Shown piece after piece: positions 44,596-54,012 of a stretch of DNA of 62,383 nt. The first letter of the stretch is position 1, and each line of letters starts with the position of its first letter. The notes under the pieces are model-generated. The model saw only the letters and a list, made by a program, of their open reading frames with translations, did not search any database and had not been told where the DNA came from. The stretch spans positions 1-62,383 of the forward strand of contig NZ_JONP01000027.1 in the NCBI RefSeq assembly GCF_000711725.1, read 5' to 3'. The translations under genes were made by a program, and so were the position numbers. Origin of the DNA: Roseomonas aerilata DSM 19363 (GTDB taxonomy: Bacteria; Pseudomonadota; Alphaproteobacteria; Acetobacterales; Acetobacteraceae).

Positions 44596-46419
44596 ATGTC
44601 CGACAGCGATCGCGAAAGCACCGCCTGGAAGGTATCGCCGAGCGCCTACGCGGCCATGCGGGAGGCGCCCTTCGCCCTGCCGCCCCGTCCGCTCTCCCGC
44701 TACCTGCCGATGCGGGACGGCTGCCGCATCGCACTGGATGCCTGGCTGCCTGAGGGCGCGACGGGGCCCGTGCCGGCGGTACTGATCCTGACGCCCTACT
44801 ATCGCCGTTTCGCCGTCGCGCCGGGAAGCGAGGCCGATCCGATCCCCAACGCGGGCAAGTTCGTGCGCCATCTGGTCCCGCGCGGCTACGCGGTGGTGGT
44901 GGTGGACGTGCGCGGCACCGGCGCCAGCTTCGGCACGCGCGACAGCTTCCGCTCGCCCAAGGAGCGGGAGGACAGCCGCGAGATCGCGGACTGGGTGGTG
45001 GCGCAGCGCTGGTCCAACGGGCGCATCGGCGCGACCGGCATCTCCTATCCCGGCGCCGCCGCGGACTTCCTGGCGAGCACGGGGCACCCTGCGGTGAAGG
45101 CCATCGCGCCGCTCTTCGCGGTCTGGGACACCTATGCGGACAACTACTATCCCGGCGGCATCCTGCTGAAGGAGCTGGCCCGGTCCTATGACGAGCTGAT
45201 GGTCGCCATGGACCACGACCGGCGCGACCTGCTGCGGAACTTCGTCTACTACGCAAACCCCGACCTGCGCGGCCCGCACCCCGTGGACGAGGATCGGGAT
45301 GGCGCGCTGCTCGCCCAGGCGATCCACGAGCACCTCGGCAACTTCCGACAACCCGACTTCATGGGCGAGTTCCGCTTCCGCGAGGAGTCGCTGCCCTATG
45401 ATCCCGGCTTCTCCTCCGCCTCCTTCAGCCCCTACTCCGTGCGGGACGGCATCGGGCCGGACGTCGCAGTTCTCGCCTGCTCCGGTTGGATGGACGGCGC
45501 GGGCTACGCGAACGGCGCGATCAGCCGCTTCCTGACGCTGGAGAGCAACCCGGTCCACCTGCTGCTCGGCCCCTGGGACCATGGGGCGCGCTGTAACGTC
45601 TCCCCCTGGCGACGGGAAGCGGCCCCCGACTTCGACCTGCTGGGCGAGCTTACGCGCTTCCTCGACCACTACCTCATGGGCCGCGACACCGGCCTCGATG
45701 CCGAGGAGCGGGTCCATTACTTCACGATGCACGCGGAGAGATGGCGCGCCGCGCCGTCCTGGCCGCCGGTGCCGGAGACACGTCGTCTCGCCCTCGCGGC
45801 CGAGGGCACGCTGGCCGAGGGGCCGGGTGAGGCGGGTGAGGACAGCGCGCGTGCCAACTTCGCCGCCGGCTCCGGCCACGGCACGCGTTACGAGCGCATC
45901 GCGGGCATCAACAGCACCACCTACTACGCGGACTGGGCGGAACGGCAGGCAGGGCTGCTCTCCTGGACCTCCCGGCCGCTCGAGGTAGATAGCGAGATGG
46001 CGGGCCACGGCCTCGCTGATCTCTGGATCGCGGCCTCCGAGCCGGACGCCGCTCTCTTCGTCTACCTCTCCGAAGTCGAGGCGGAGGGGACGGTGCGCTA
46101 CGTCACCGAGGGACTGTTGCGCGCCCTGCACCGCAAGGAAAGCCCGGCGCCCGCTTCCTATCGGACCACCTGGCCATTCCGCTCCTTCCGACGCGAGGAC
46201 GCTGCACCGCTGGTTCGGGACAGGGCGGAGCGCATCCGCATCCCGCTGCTGCCCACGGCGTGGCGCTTCCGCGCGGGCAGCCGCATCCGGCTCTCCATCG
46301 CCGGCGCCGACGCGGACCACTGCGTGCAGGTGCCCCATGGCCGCCCGCCCGTGCTGACCGTGCTGCGCGGCGGCGACCGTGCTTCCTTCCTTGAGCTGCC
46401 CTTGCGGGCTATCGACTGA
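44596..46419 (+). CDS. CocE/NonD hydrolase (X-Pro dipeptidyl-peptidase S15 family)
   Basis: This 607-residue serine hydrolase has an S15 alpha/beta domain with the nucleophile in GATGISYPGA, VVVDVRGTGASFGTR before it, the acid region LLGPWDHGARCN, and a C-terminal jelly-roll domain from about residue 400. The family includes X-Pro dipeptidyl-peptidases and cocaine or cephalosporin-ester esterases. No signal peptide is seen. The next gene is a gamma-glutamyltransferase 68 bases on, and putA follows, so a role in releasing Pro-containing or acylated peptides is plausible but not proven. Confidence 0.9.
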   Translation: MSDSDRESTAWKVSPSAYAAMREAPFALPPRPLSRYLPMRDGCRIALDAWLPEGATGPVPAVLILTPYYRRFAVAPGSEADPIPNAGKFVRHLVPRGYAVVVVDVRGTGASFGTRDSFRSPKEREDSREIADWVVAQRWSNGRIGATGISYPGAAADFLASTGHPAVKAIAPLFAVWDTYADNYYPGGILLKELARSYDELMVAMDHDRRDLLRNFVYYANPDLRGPHPVDEDRDGALLAQAIHEHLGNFRQPDFMGEFRFREESLPYDPGFSSASFSPYSVRDGIGPDVAVLACSGWMDGAGYANGAISRFLTLESNPVHLLLGPWDHGARCNVSPWRREAAPDFDLLGELTRFLDHYLMGRDTGLDAEERVHYFTMHAERWRAAPSWPPVPETRRLALAAEGTLAEGPGEAGEDSARANFAAGSGHGTRYERIAGINSTTYYADWAERQAGLLSWTSRPLEVDSEMAGHGLADLWIAASEPDAALFVYLSEVEAEGTVRYVTEGLLRALHRKESPAPASYRTTWPFRSFRREDAAPLVRDRAERIRIPLLPTAWRFRAGSRIRLSIAGADADHCVQVPHGRPPVLTVLRGGDRASFLELPLRAID

Positions 46420-46487
46420 CGAAGAGGCGCGCCGCCGCGGCCCGTTACCGGGGCGGTCGGGTCTCGCCGGATCTGTGGAGAGCGACA

Positions 46488-48107
46488 ATGCGTGGCATGG
46501 TGGTGGCGGCGCAGCCGGAAGCGGCCGAGGCCGGGGTGGAGGTGCTGCGGGCCGGCGGCAACGCGGTGGACGCCGCCATCGCTTGCGCCTTCAGCCAGGG
46601 CGTGGTGGACCCGCAGATGTGTGGGCTGGCCGGCTTCGGCGCGATGCAGGTCTGCATGCCAAGCCAAGGCGTGCACACGGTGCTGGAGTTCTTCGCCCGC
46701 GCCCCGCTTTCCGCCACGCCGGAGATGTGGGCGGACAGGTTCGTGGGCCAGTCGCGGGATGGCTTCGTGTTCCTGCTGAACGACAAGAGAAACGACGCTG
46801 GCTACGGCTCCATCGGCACCCCCGGCAACGTGGCCGGCTACGCCGAGGCGCTCTCGCGTTTCGGCACCATGCCGCTGCGGGAGGTGATGGCCCCCGCGAT
46901 CGCCCAGGCCCATCGAGGTGTGATGGTGCGGCCGTACATGCACTACTACTGGGCGATCGACCACGGCGGCGACGGTCAGGTCAACGTGGAGGACAAGCTG
47001 CGCCTCAGCGAGACGGGGCGGCGGGTATACTTCCGCGCCGACGGCACGCTGAAGCGGCCGGGCGACACGCTGCGCAACCCCGACATGGCCCGCACGCTGG
47101 AGCGGATCGCGGAGGGCGGCGCCGAGGCGTTCTACCGCGGCGACATCGCGCGCGAGATGGTGGCTGATATGGCCGTCCATGACGGCCTGATCACGATGGA
47201 GGATCTGGCGGCCTACCGCGTGCGCGAGAAGGCGCCGGTCTGGGGCACCTATCGCGGCCTGCGGGTCGCCTCCAACCCGCCGCCCGCCGGTGGCGGATCC
47301 CTTATCGAGTTGCTCGGCATTCTCGAGCATTTTGACCTCGCCTCCATGGAGCACGGCAGCCCCGAGCACCTGCGCGTGCTGGCCGAAGCGATGAAGTGGA
47401 TGACCGTGGACAAGGACGCCCACATGGGCGACCCGGACTTCGTGGACGTGCCGCTGGAGCGCCTGCTCTCCCACGAGCACACCGCCGCGCTGGCCGCGCG
47501 TATCCGCGCCGGGGAGAAGGCGCGCGTGATCCGCGCGGAGGAGCCGCGCGATCCCCCCGACACCACGGTCGTCTGCGTGGTGGACGCCCAGGGCGGCGCG
47601 GTCGCGCTGACGCACACACTCGGCATTCCCTCCGGCGTTATCACGGACGGGCTGGGCTTTATGTACAACGGCTGCATGAGCGGCTTCGACCCGCGCCCAG
47701 GCCGTGCCGCCTCCATCGCGCCGGGCAAGAGCCGCGCGAGCGCCATGGCGCCGACCATGCTCTTCGACGGCGGATCGGAAGGCGGGGCGCCCTGCATGGT
47801 GCTGGCCGCGCCCGGAGGCACCTACATCGTGCCCGCCCTGGCGCAGGCAGTCATGAACGTGGCCGATTTCGGAATGAGCATGAGCGACGCGGTAGCCGCG
47901 CCGCGCATCGTCGCGCTCAGCGACACGATCGACCTGTGCAACCGCATCCCGCACGCCACGCAGGCGGCGCTGGAGGCCATGGGCTACCCGGTCGCCCGGT
48001 CCTACCAGAGCCACGCCTTCGGCGCGCCGCACGGACTGCTGGTCCGGGATGGCCGCTGCACCGGTGGCGCCGACCCGCAGCGGGACGGCGTGGCGATGGC
48101 GGCCTGA
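46488..48107 (+). CDS. ggt: Second gamma-glutamyltransferase family protein, without signal peptide
   Basis: This 539-residue paralogue of the gene at 40341 shares its N-terminus (MRGMVVAAQPEAAEAG) and lacks a leader. The nucleophile region reads PPDTTVVCVVD, so the usual His after the second Thr is replaced by Val, and RASAMAPTML has Ser-Ala in place of the usual Ser-Ser oxyanion pair. VALTHTLGIPSGVITDG and APGGT are kept. These changes suggest a different substrate or a hydrolase preference. It follows the CocE-type gene and converges on putA. Confidence 0.9.
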   Translation: MRGMVVAAQPEAAEAGVEVLRAGGNAVDAAIACAFSQGVVDPQMCGLAGFGAMQVCMPSQGVHTVLEFFARAPLSATPEMWADRFVGQSRDGFVFLLNDKRNDAGYGSIGTPGNVAGYAEALSRFGTMPLREVMAPAIAQAHRGVMVRPYMHYYWAIDHGGDGQVNVEDKLRLSETGRRVYFRADGTLKRPGDTLRNPDMARTLERIAEGGAEAFYRGDIAREMVADMAVHDGLITMEDLAAYRVREKAPVWGTYRGLRVASNPPPAGGGSLIELLGILEHFDLASMEHGSPEHLRVLAEAMKWMTVDKDAHMGDPDFVDVPLERLLSHEHTAALAARIRAGEKARVIRAEEPRDPPDTTVVCVVDAQGGAVALTHTLGIPSGVITDGLGFMYNGCMSGFDPRPGRAASIAPGKSRASAMAPTMLFDGGSEGGAPCMVLAAPGGTYIVPALAQAVMNVADFGMSMSDAVAAPRIVALSDTIDLCNRIPHATQAALEAMGYPVARSYQSHAFGAPHGLLVRDGRCTGGADPQRDGVAMAA

Positions 48108-48141
48108 CGCGCCGCGAGCCGTCCTAAGCGGCGGCGGGGGG

Positions 48142-51100
48142 TCAGAGGCTCATCAGGCTCGCGTTCCCGCCGGCCGCCGCGGTGTTGGTGCTGGTGGAGC
48201 GCTCCGCTACCAGCATGTCGAGCGGGTAGAGGCCATCCCGCCCGACGATGACGGGGCGGATGGGCCCGGGCGCCTCCGCGACCTCCCGCAGCAAGTCGCA
48301 CAACGCCTCCTCGCCGCCCTCGAAGAGGGCCGCGTCAGTCTCGGCCACGTCTCCTTCGGCGAGAGGCATCGCAATGGCTGGTGGCAGTTCGCCGAGTTTG
48401 GCGAGATCCTCGGCCGACACTCGCGCAGCATTCCCTGTGGCCAGGCACGCCGCTAGCTGGACCAACAGCCCGTCCCGCGTCCTGGCGCGGCACAGCACGG
48501 TACCGCGCGGCTGCAGGGCGTACAGGTTCCGCTCGCCCACCGGTCCGGGCAGCTCGATCTCCAGCCCGGCCCGTGCGGGCGTGCCCTGGCGGGCGCACCG
48601 GTCGGCCAGCGCAGCCTCGTTCCGTGCGCGCAGCCAGTCCGTCAGGGCCGACAGGGCAGGAAGCGGCGGGGTGGCGGGCAGGGGCGGCTCCGCCGGGCAC
48701 GCGGAGAGGAGGCGGCGCAGGTAGAGCGGCCCGCCCGCCTTCGGGCCCGTGCCGGACAGGCCATGGCCGCCGAAGGGCTGCACGCCGACCACCGCGCCGA
48801 TCAGGTTGCGGTTGACGTAGATATTGCCCGCGCCCGACCGGGCCGTGAGGCGCCCGATCGTCTCGTCGATGCGGGAATGCACGCCGAAAGTCAGGCCGTA
48901 CCCGGTGGCGTTGATGTCGCGCATCAGCGCGTCCATCCTATCGCGCGGAAAGCGCAGCACGTGCAGCACGGGACCGAAGACCTCCCGCTCCAGCTCCCCG
49001 ATGCTGGCAATCTCGATGATGGTCGGCGCGACGAAGCTGCCATGGCGGCAGGCCTTCGGCAGGGGTGGCGCATGCACGGGGCGGGCGGCCGCGCGCATGG
49101 CGTCCACATGGCCCTGGATCCCGGCCCGTGCCTCCTCGGTGATGGCGGGGCCGATATCGGTGGAGAGCCGATCGGGGGTGCCGACCGAAAGCTCTGCCAG
49201 CGCGCCCTTGAGCATCGTCAGAACACGCTCTGCCACTTCGTCCTGCAGGCAGAGCACGCGAAGGGCCGAGCAGCGCTGGCCCGCGCTATCGAAGGCGGAG
49301 GCGAGGACGTCCGCCACCACCTGCTCCGCCAATGCTGAGCTATCCACGACCAGCGCGTTCTGCCCGCCCGTTTCAGCGATCAGGGGGACAGGGGCGCCGA
49401 AGGCGCCGAGGCGGCCCGCGAGACTGCGCGCGATCAACCGCGCCACCTCCGTGGATCCGGTGAACATAACGCCCTGCGTGCGCCTGTCGGCGACCAGCCG
49501 CGCCCCCACCCTGCCGTCACCGGGCAGGAGCTGAAGGACAGCGGGCGGCACCCCGGCTTCCCGCAGCAGGCTCACGGCAAGGGAGGCGATCAGCGGCACC
49601 TCCTCCGCCGGCTTCGCCAGCACGGGATTGCCTGCCCCCAGCGCCGCCGCGACCTGGCCGGTGAAGATCGCCAGCGGGAAATTCCAGGGCGAGATGCAGG
49701 TGACGGGACCGAGCGGCCGGTGCTCCGCGCCGAGGGCACGGGCCTGCGCGGCGTAGTAGCGCAGGAAGTCCACGGCCTCCCGTATCTCGCCGACCGCGTT
49801 GGGCAGAGACTTGCCGGCCTCACGAACGATGGGGCCGAGCAGGCTGGCCATGCGGGCCTCCATCAGCCCAGCCGCGCACTCCAGCATGGCGGCGCGCTCC
49901 GCGGGCGGTACGGCAGCCCAGCCAGGCGCGGCTGCCTCGGCCTGTGCCAGCGCGGCGTCCACGATGACGTCGGTCGCCTCCACCACATGGCCCACCAGGT
50001 CGCGGCGGTCGGCCGGGTTGCGAACCTCCTCGGCTGCGCCGTCCACGCTGCCGTTGCCCAGCAGTGGGGCAGCGCGGAGCGGAGCGGCGTCGGTCCTTAG
50101 CGCTTCCGCCAGGACGGCAAGACGGTCCTCGTTCGTCAGGTCCAACCCGGCCGAGTTCCGGCGCGTACTGCCGAACAGGTCGCGCGGCTGCGCGATGCCG
50201 TCATGCGGTCGGCCCAAAGGCGAAAGGGTCAACGCCTCGGCCACCGGGTCCGCTGCGAGCGCTTCCACCGGTATGTCCGGGTCATTGACGCGGTTCACGA
50301 AGGAGGAGTTGGCGCCATTCTCCAGCAGGCGCCGGACAAGATAGGCCAGCAGCGTCTCGTGCGTGCCCACCGGGGCATAGATGCGGCAGGGGCGGTCGAG
50401 GTGGTTGTGTCCGACCACCTCCTCGTAGAGCGGCTCCCCCATGCCATGCAGGCACTGGAACTCATACTGTTCCGGGCGCCATGCCGCCGGGCCTGCCATC
50501 TCGTGGATCGTGGCCACGGTGCGTGCGTTGTGGGTGGCGAATTGCGGGAATACTGCGTCGGGCGATGCTAGTAGCCTGCGGGCGCAAGCGAGGTACGACA
50601 CGTCCGTGTGGATCTTGCGAGTGAAGACGGGAAATCCCTCCAGGCCGTCCACCTGGGCGCGCTTGATCTCGCTGTCCCAGTAAGCACCCTTGACCAGCCT
50701 CACCATCATGCGCCGCCCCGTGCGGCGGGCAAGATCGACGACGAAGTCGATCACGAAGGGCGCGCGGCGCTGGTAGGCCTGGATGACGAAGCCGACGCCG
50801 TTCCATCCCTCCAGCCGCTCGTCGTGGCAGAGGCCTTCCAGCAGGTCGAGCGACAGCTCCAGCCGGTCGGCTTCCTCCGCGTCGATGTTAAGCCCGATAT
50901 CGTAGCGACGGGCCAGCACTGCCAGCCCGGCGACGCGCGGAAGCAGCTCCGCCATCACCCGGGCCCGCTGCGCGCGGCTATAGCGCGGGTGCAGGGCGGA
51001 GAGCTTGATGGAGATGCCAGGGCCTTCAATGATGCCGCGCCCCGCGGAGGCCTGTCCGATGGCGTGGATCGCGTTCTCGTAATCCCGCAGATAGCGTGCG

Positions 51101-51786
51101 GCATCTTCCGCCGTGGTCGCGGCCTCGCCGAGCATGTCGTAGGAGTACCGGAACCCCTTGGCCTCCAGGGCGCGGCTGCGGGCGAGCGCCTCCTCGATCG
51201 TCTGGCCCGTGACGAACTGCTCCCCCATCATCCGCATGGCGAGATCGACGCCCCGACGGATGACCGGCTCCCCCGCGCGGGCGATCAGCCGGGTCAGTGC
51301 CGCGCCCAATCCCACCTCGCTGCTGGTGGATGAAAGCCGGCCCGTGACGACCAGCCCCCAAGTGGCGGCGTTGACGAAAAGGGAAGGGGAATGGCCGAGA
51401 TGGGCACCCCAGTCCCCACCGCCGACCTTGTCGCGGATCAGGGCGTCGCGCGTGGCCCTGTCGGGGATGCGCAGCAGGGCCTCGGCCAGGCACATCAGCG
51501 CAACCCCTTCCTGGCTGGAGAGGGAGAACTCCTGCACCAGCGCTTCCACGCCGCCGCTCCGCCGTTTGGCGCGGAGCGCCGTGATCAGGCGGCGCGCGAG
51601 CGAGGCAACTCTCGCATCCGCCTCCTGCGGCAGCACGGCCGCCTCGACCAAAGGGGGAAGGCACCGCTCCTCGGGGCAGCGATAGGCCGCCGTTACAGCG
51701 GCGCGCAGCGCTGGCTGAGGGCGCAATTCGTCAGCAAGCGGCTGGAACAGCTTCCAGTCGGTCTCGGGAAGGGCGGCGGTGCTCAT
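48142..51786 (-). CDS. putA: Bifunctional proline dehydrogenase/P5C dehydrogenase
   Basis: This 1214-residue enzyme converts proline to glutamate in two steps. The proline dehydrogenase barrel (about residues 170-480) contains GPGISIKLSALHPRYS, VRLVKGAYWDSEIKRAQ and NARTVATIHEM. The aldehyde dehydrogenase half contains SPWNFPLAIFTGQVAAAL, ETGGQNALVVDSSAL and catalytic Cys in SAGQRCSALRVL. An extra C-terminal domain follows, as in long PutA proteins. No N-terminal ribbon-helix-helix is seen, so it is not its own repressor; the divergent Lrp-type gene fills that role. The ATG at 51786 opens MSTAALPETDW. Confidence 0.95.
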   Translation of the reverse strand: MSTAALPETDWKLFQPLADELRPQPALRAAVTAAYRCPEERCLPPLVEAAVLPQEADARVASLARRLITALRAKRRSGGVEALVQEFSLSSQEGVALMCLAEALLRIPDRATRDALIRDKVGGGDWGAHLGHSPSLFVNAATWGLVVTGRLSSTSSEVGLGAALTRLIARAGEPVIRRGVDLAMRMMGEQFVTGQTIEEALARSRALEAKGFRYSYDMLGEAATTAEDAARYLRDYENAIHAIGQASAGRGIIEGPGISIKLSALHPRYSRAQRARVMAELLPRVAGLAVLARRYDIGLNIDAEEADRLELSLDLLEGLCHDERLEGWNGVGFVIQAYQRRAPFVIDFVVDLARRTGRRMMVRLVKGAYWDSEIKRAQVDGLEGFPVFTRKIHTDVSYLACARRLLASPDAVFPQFATHNARTVATIHEMAGPAAWRPEQYEFQCLHGMGEPLYEEVVGHNHLDRPCRIYAPVGTHETLLAYLVRRLLENGANSSFVNRVNDPDIPVEALAADPVAEALTLSPLGRPHDGIAQPRDLFGSTRRNSAGLDLTNEDRLAVLAEALRTDAAPLRAAPLLGNGSVDGAAEEVRNPADRRDLVGHVVEATDVIVDAALAQAEAAAPGWAAVPPAERAAMLECAAGLMEARMASLLGPIVREAGKSLPNAVGEIREAVDFLRYYAAQARALGAEHRPLGPVTCISPWNFPLAIFTGQVAAALGAGNPVLAKPAEEVPLIASLAVSLLREAGVPPAVLQLLPGDGRVGARLVADRRTQGVMFTGSTEVARLIARSLAGRLGAFGAPVPLIAETGGQNALVVDSSALAEQVVADVLASAFDSAGQRCSALRVLCLQDEVAERVLTMLKGALAELSVGTPDRLSTDIGPAITEEARAGIQGHVDAMRAAARPVHAPPLPKACRHGSFVAPTIIEIASIGELEREVFGPVLHVLRFPRDRMDALMRDINATGYGLTFGVHSRIDETIGRLTARSGAGNIYVNRNLIGAVVGVQPFGGHGLSGTGPKAGGPLYLRRLLSACPAEPPLPATPPLPALSALTDWLRARNEAALADRCARQGTPARAGLEIELPGPVGERNLYALQPRGTVLCRARTRDGLLVQLAACLATGNAARVSAEDLAKLGELPPAIAMPLAEGDVAETDAALFEGGEEALCDLLREVAEAPGPIRPVIVGRDGLYPLDMLVAERSTSTNTAAAGGNASLMSL

Positions 51787-51905
51787 CGTCGCGTCGGTCC
51801 TGACAGGGCGGCCCCAGGCTAAAGCTGGTCGCGCCGCATCAACATGCGATAGATACGCTGGCGGCCCGCAGGATTCACTAGTTCGGGCGTGCATGGGCGT
51901 GAAAG

Positions 51906-52367
51906 ATGCAGGAACTGGATCGAACGGACCGACTGATGCTGGCCATCCTCCAGCGGGAGGGGCGGATCACCAATCTGGAACTCTCCGACCGCATCGGCCT
52001 TTCCGCGACCGCGACGAGCGAGCGGATGCGGCGGCTGCTGAAGGAGGGGCTGGTGACGGGCTTCGGTGCTCGGCTTGATCCGCACCGGCTGGGCTTCGGC
52101 CTCCTGATCTTCGTTGAGGTGCTGCTCGACAAGACCACGCCGGATGTCTTCGACCGCTTCTCCGAGGCCGTGAACCGCTCCCCCGAGGTGCTGGAGTGCC
52201 ACATGGTCGCGGGCGGCTTCGACTATCTCGTGAAAACCCGCGTGCGCGACATGGCGGCCTACCGTGACTTTCTGGGAAAGGTTCTGCTCGGCCTGCCCGG
52301 AGTCCGCGAGACGCGCACCTACGCGGTCATGGAGGAGGTGAAGACGAACGGTCCGCTGCCGCTGTAG
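51906..52367 (+). CDS. putR: Lrp/AsnC-family regulator, probable putA activator
   Basis: This 153-residue regulator has an N-terminal helix-turn-helix (QELDRTDRLMLAILQREGRI and LSDRIGLSATATSERMRRL) and a C-terminal RAM ligand domain (VLECHMVAGGFDYLVKTRV, DMAAYRDFLGKVL). In alphaproteobacteria an Lrp-type PutR transcribed away from putA activates it in response to proline. The 119-base gap between the two starts matches that arrangement. Confidence 0.9.
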   Translation: MQELDRTDRLMLAILQREGRITNLELSDRIGLSATATSERMRRLLKEGLVTGFGARLDPHRLGFGLLIFVEVLLDKTTPDVFDRFSEAVNRSPEVLECHMVAGGFDYLVKTRVRDMAAYRDFLGKVLLGLPGVRETRTYAVMEEVKTNGPLPL

Positions 52368-52473
52368 GCGCGCGATCCGCGGCGACTGAACCAGCTTCCG
52401 GAGCAAAGGCCGAACAGCTGGTCCCGACCCTCCAAACCGGTCCGACCGCGGCTGCGGCTCGTGGCCTGGGTGG

Positions 52474-53508
52474 TCAGTCGAGTTTTGCGCCGGAGGCTTC
52501 CACCAGTTGCCGCCAGATCGGCGTTTCATGCTTGATCTTGCCGGCGAGCGCCTCTGGCGTAGCGGATGGTTCGGCGGTGAAGCCGACCTCACGCATCCGC
52601 TCACCGAGCTTGGGATCGTTGCCCGCCTGCAAGGCAGCGGCATGCAGCTGCCTGATTATCTCGGGGGCGGTCGCCGCGGGAGCCATCAGAGCCTCCCAGG
52701 CGCCGATGTCGAGCGTGCCCAATCCAAGGTCCGCGAAGCCGGACATGCCGGGAACGGCGGGAAGCAGGGCAACGGGACGGGCGCTTCCAACGGCCAGGGC
52801 CGTCACCTCGCCCTGGTTGATGAGCGGCATCAGTGCCGGCGTGAGCTCGAACATCATGTCGATGGTACCGGCCTGCAGGTCCGCAACTGCCGGAGCGGCC
52901 CCGCGATAGGTAACGTGCAGCGCCCGGATGCCTGTCGCCTTCTGCACGGCCGCCATGGTGAGGTGCGCGGTACTGCCCACGCCGGCGGTGCCGAAGCGCA
53001 ATCCTTCCGGATTGTCGCGCGCCCAGGTGATCAGCCTGCGGAAGTCGCTCCAGCCATGCCGCGCCGCGGCCTGCTTGTTGACGGCGCAGACAACAGTGCC
53101 GGCGCTGAGCTGGCAGATGGGGGCGAAGTCGCTGTCGGGATCGAAGGGGAGGCGGCTATAGAGCGCCTTGTAGGCGCAGAGCGTGGTCATGCCGACCACG
53201 CCCAGCGTCGTTCCATCCGGACGGGCCTTGGCGACATAGTCGGCACCGACAATGCCCGCCCCACCAGAGCGGTTGTCCACCACGACCTGCTGGCCCAACA
53301 AGGCTTCCATCCGTTCCGAGAAAAGCCGCCCCACCAGGTCTACGGCACCACCGGCCGGGTAGGGGACGACAAGCCGGATGGGCCGCCCACCCGAGACCTG
53401 CTGGGCGCGCGCTGGGCGGACCGCGGGGACAATGGCTCCCAGCGTCAAACCCAGACTGGCAGTGAACGCCCGTCGGCGCGCTATCAAGGAGGATGGGTTC
53501 ACGGGCAT
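52474..53508 (-). CDS. Tripartite tricarboxylate-type (Bug/TctC) periplasmic receptor
   Basis: This 344-residue receptor has an RRRAFTASLGLTLGAIVPA leader and mature opening RPIRLVVPYPAGGAVDLVGR. RFGTAGVGSTAHLTMAAVQ and HVTYRGAAPAVADLQAGTID follow. The ATG at 53508 is preferred. It is a single gene convergent to putR, with no membrane partners nearby. The ligand is unknown. Confidence 0.88.
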   Translation of the reverse strand: MPVNPSSLIARRRAFTASLGLTLGAIVPAVRPARAQQVSGGRPIRLVVPYPAGGAVDLVGRLFSERMEALLGQQVVVDNRSGGAGIVGADYVAKARPDGTTLGVVGMTTLCAYKALYSRLPFDPDSDFAPICQLSAGTVVCAVNKQAAARHGWSDFRRLITWARDNPEGLRFGTAGVGSTAHLTMAAVQKATGIRALHVTYRGAAPAVADLQAGTIDMMFELTPALMPLINQGEVTALAVGSARPVALLPAVPGMSGFADLGLGTLDIGAWEALMAPAATAPEIIRQLHAAALQAGNDPKLGERMREVGFTAEPSATPEALAGKIKHETPIWRQLVEASGAKLD

Positions 53509-54012
53509 TGCGGCGTCCTGGTGGCCACTATGGCCGGGCAATTGGAACGGCGATGGCCCCGGAGCGTTCCATCGTTCCATCCGGCCGGTCCCGTCGACGC
53601 TGCGCATATACACGTGGCATGCACCGCCTCATCGGCAGGAGGCAGCGGTATTTGGGATCAACGGCGGGTGAAAACCCCGCCTCCAGCACGGAGGCAGGCA
53701 CGATACTCGTGTGTCGGCGTGCGCCAGGGGCAGGAGAGGGGAGCTCGCCGTGACAACCGGGGGCGGTGCCGGTCAACTCTGCGCAAGCTCCCGACAACGG
53801 CCACAGTTCCGTTCCTCGGACGGAGCGGCCGCACCTTCAAGGAGGATGTGATCGGCGGCTTTGCGCCCGATGCAATCTGAGCATAGCGTCGCCGCTGTTC
53901 CAAAAGCGAACACGACTGCCCACCGGCGTGAGGTCCGGGACCCCTTCGTGTCGTCGCTGAAGGTCGATGGGCACCATCCAACGGCCTAATTTCGGCCCGT
54001 TTATTGCATCTC
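53509..54012. other. Gap of ~500 bases, no gene recognised
   Basis: This gap lies between the starts of the leftward Bug receptor and the rightward AraC gene and must contain both promoters. A modest hairpin (GGCGGG/CCCGCC) lies at 53663-53681. No riboswitch consensus could be matched. Confidence 0.4.

Noticed and set aside
44464-48032. Long leftward open frames (over 600 codons each) opposite the CocE and second ggt genes
   Set aside because: Both are shadows of well-supported genes on the + strand, with composition driven by third-position GC and no recognisable domain.
53600-53720. Riboswitch-like GC-rich fold upstream of the Bug receptor
   Set aside because: The hairpin GGCGGG/CCCGCC is short, and the sequence does not match the glycine or cobalamin riboswitch cores I could check by eye.
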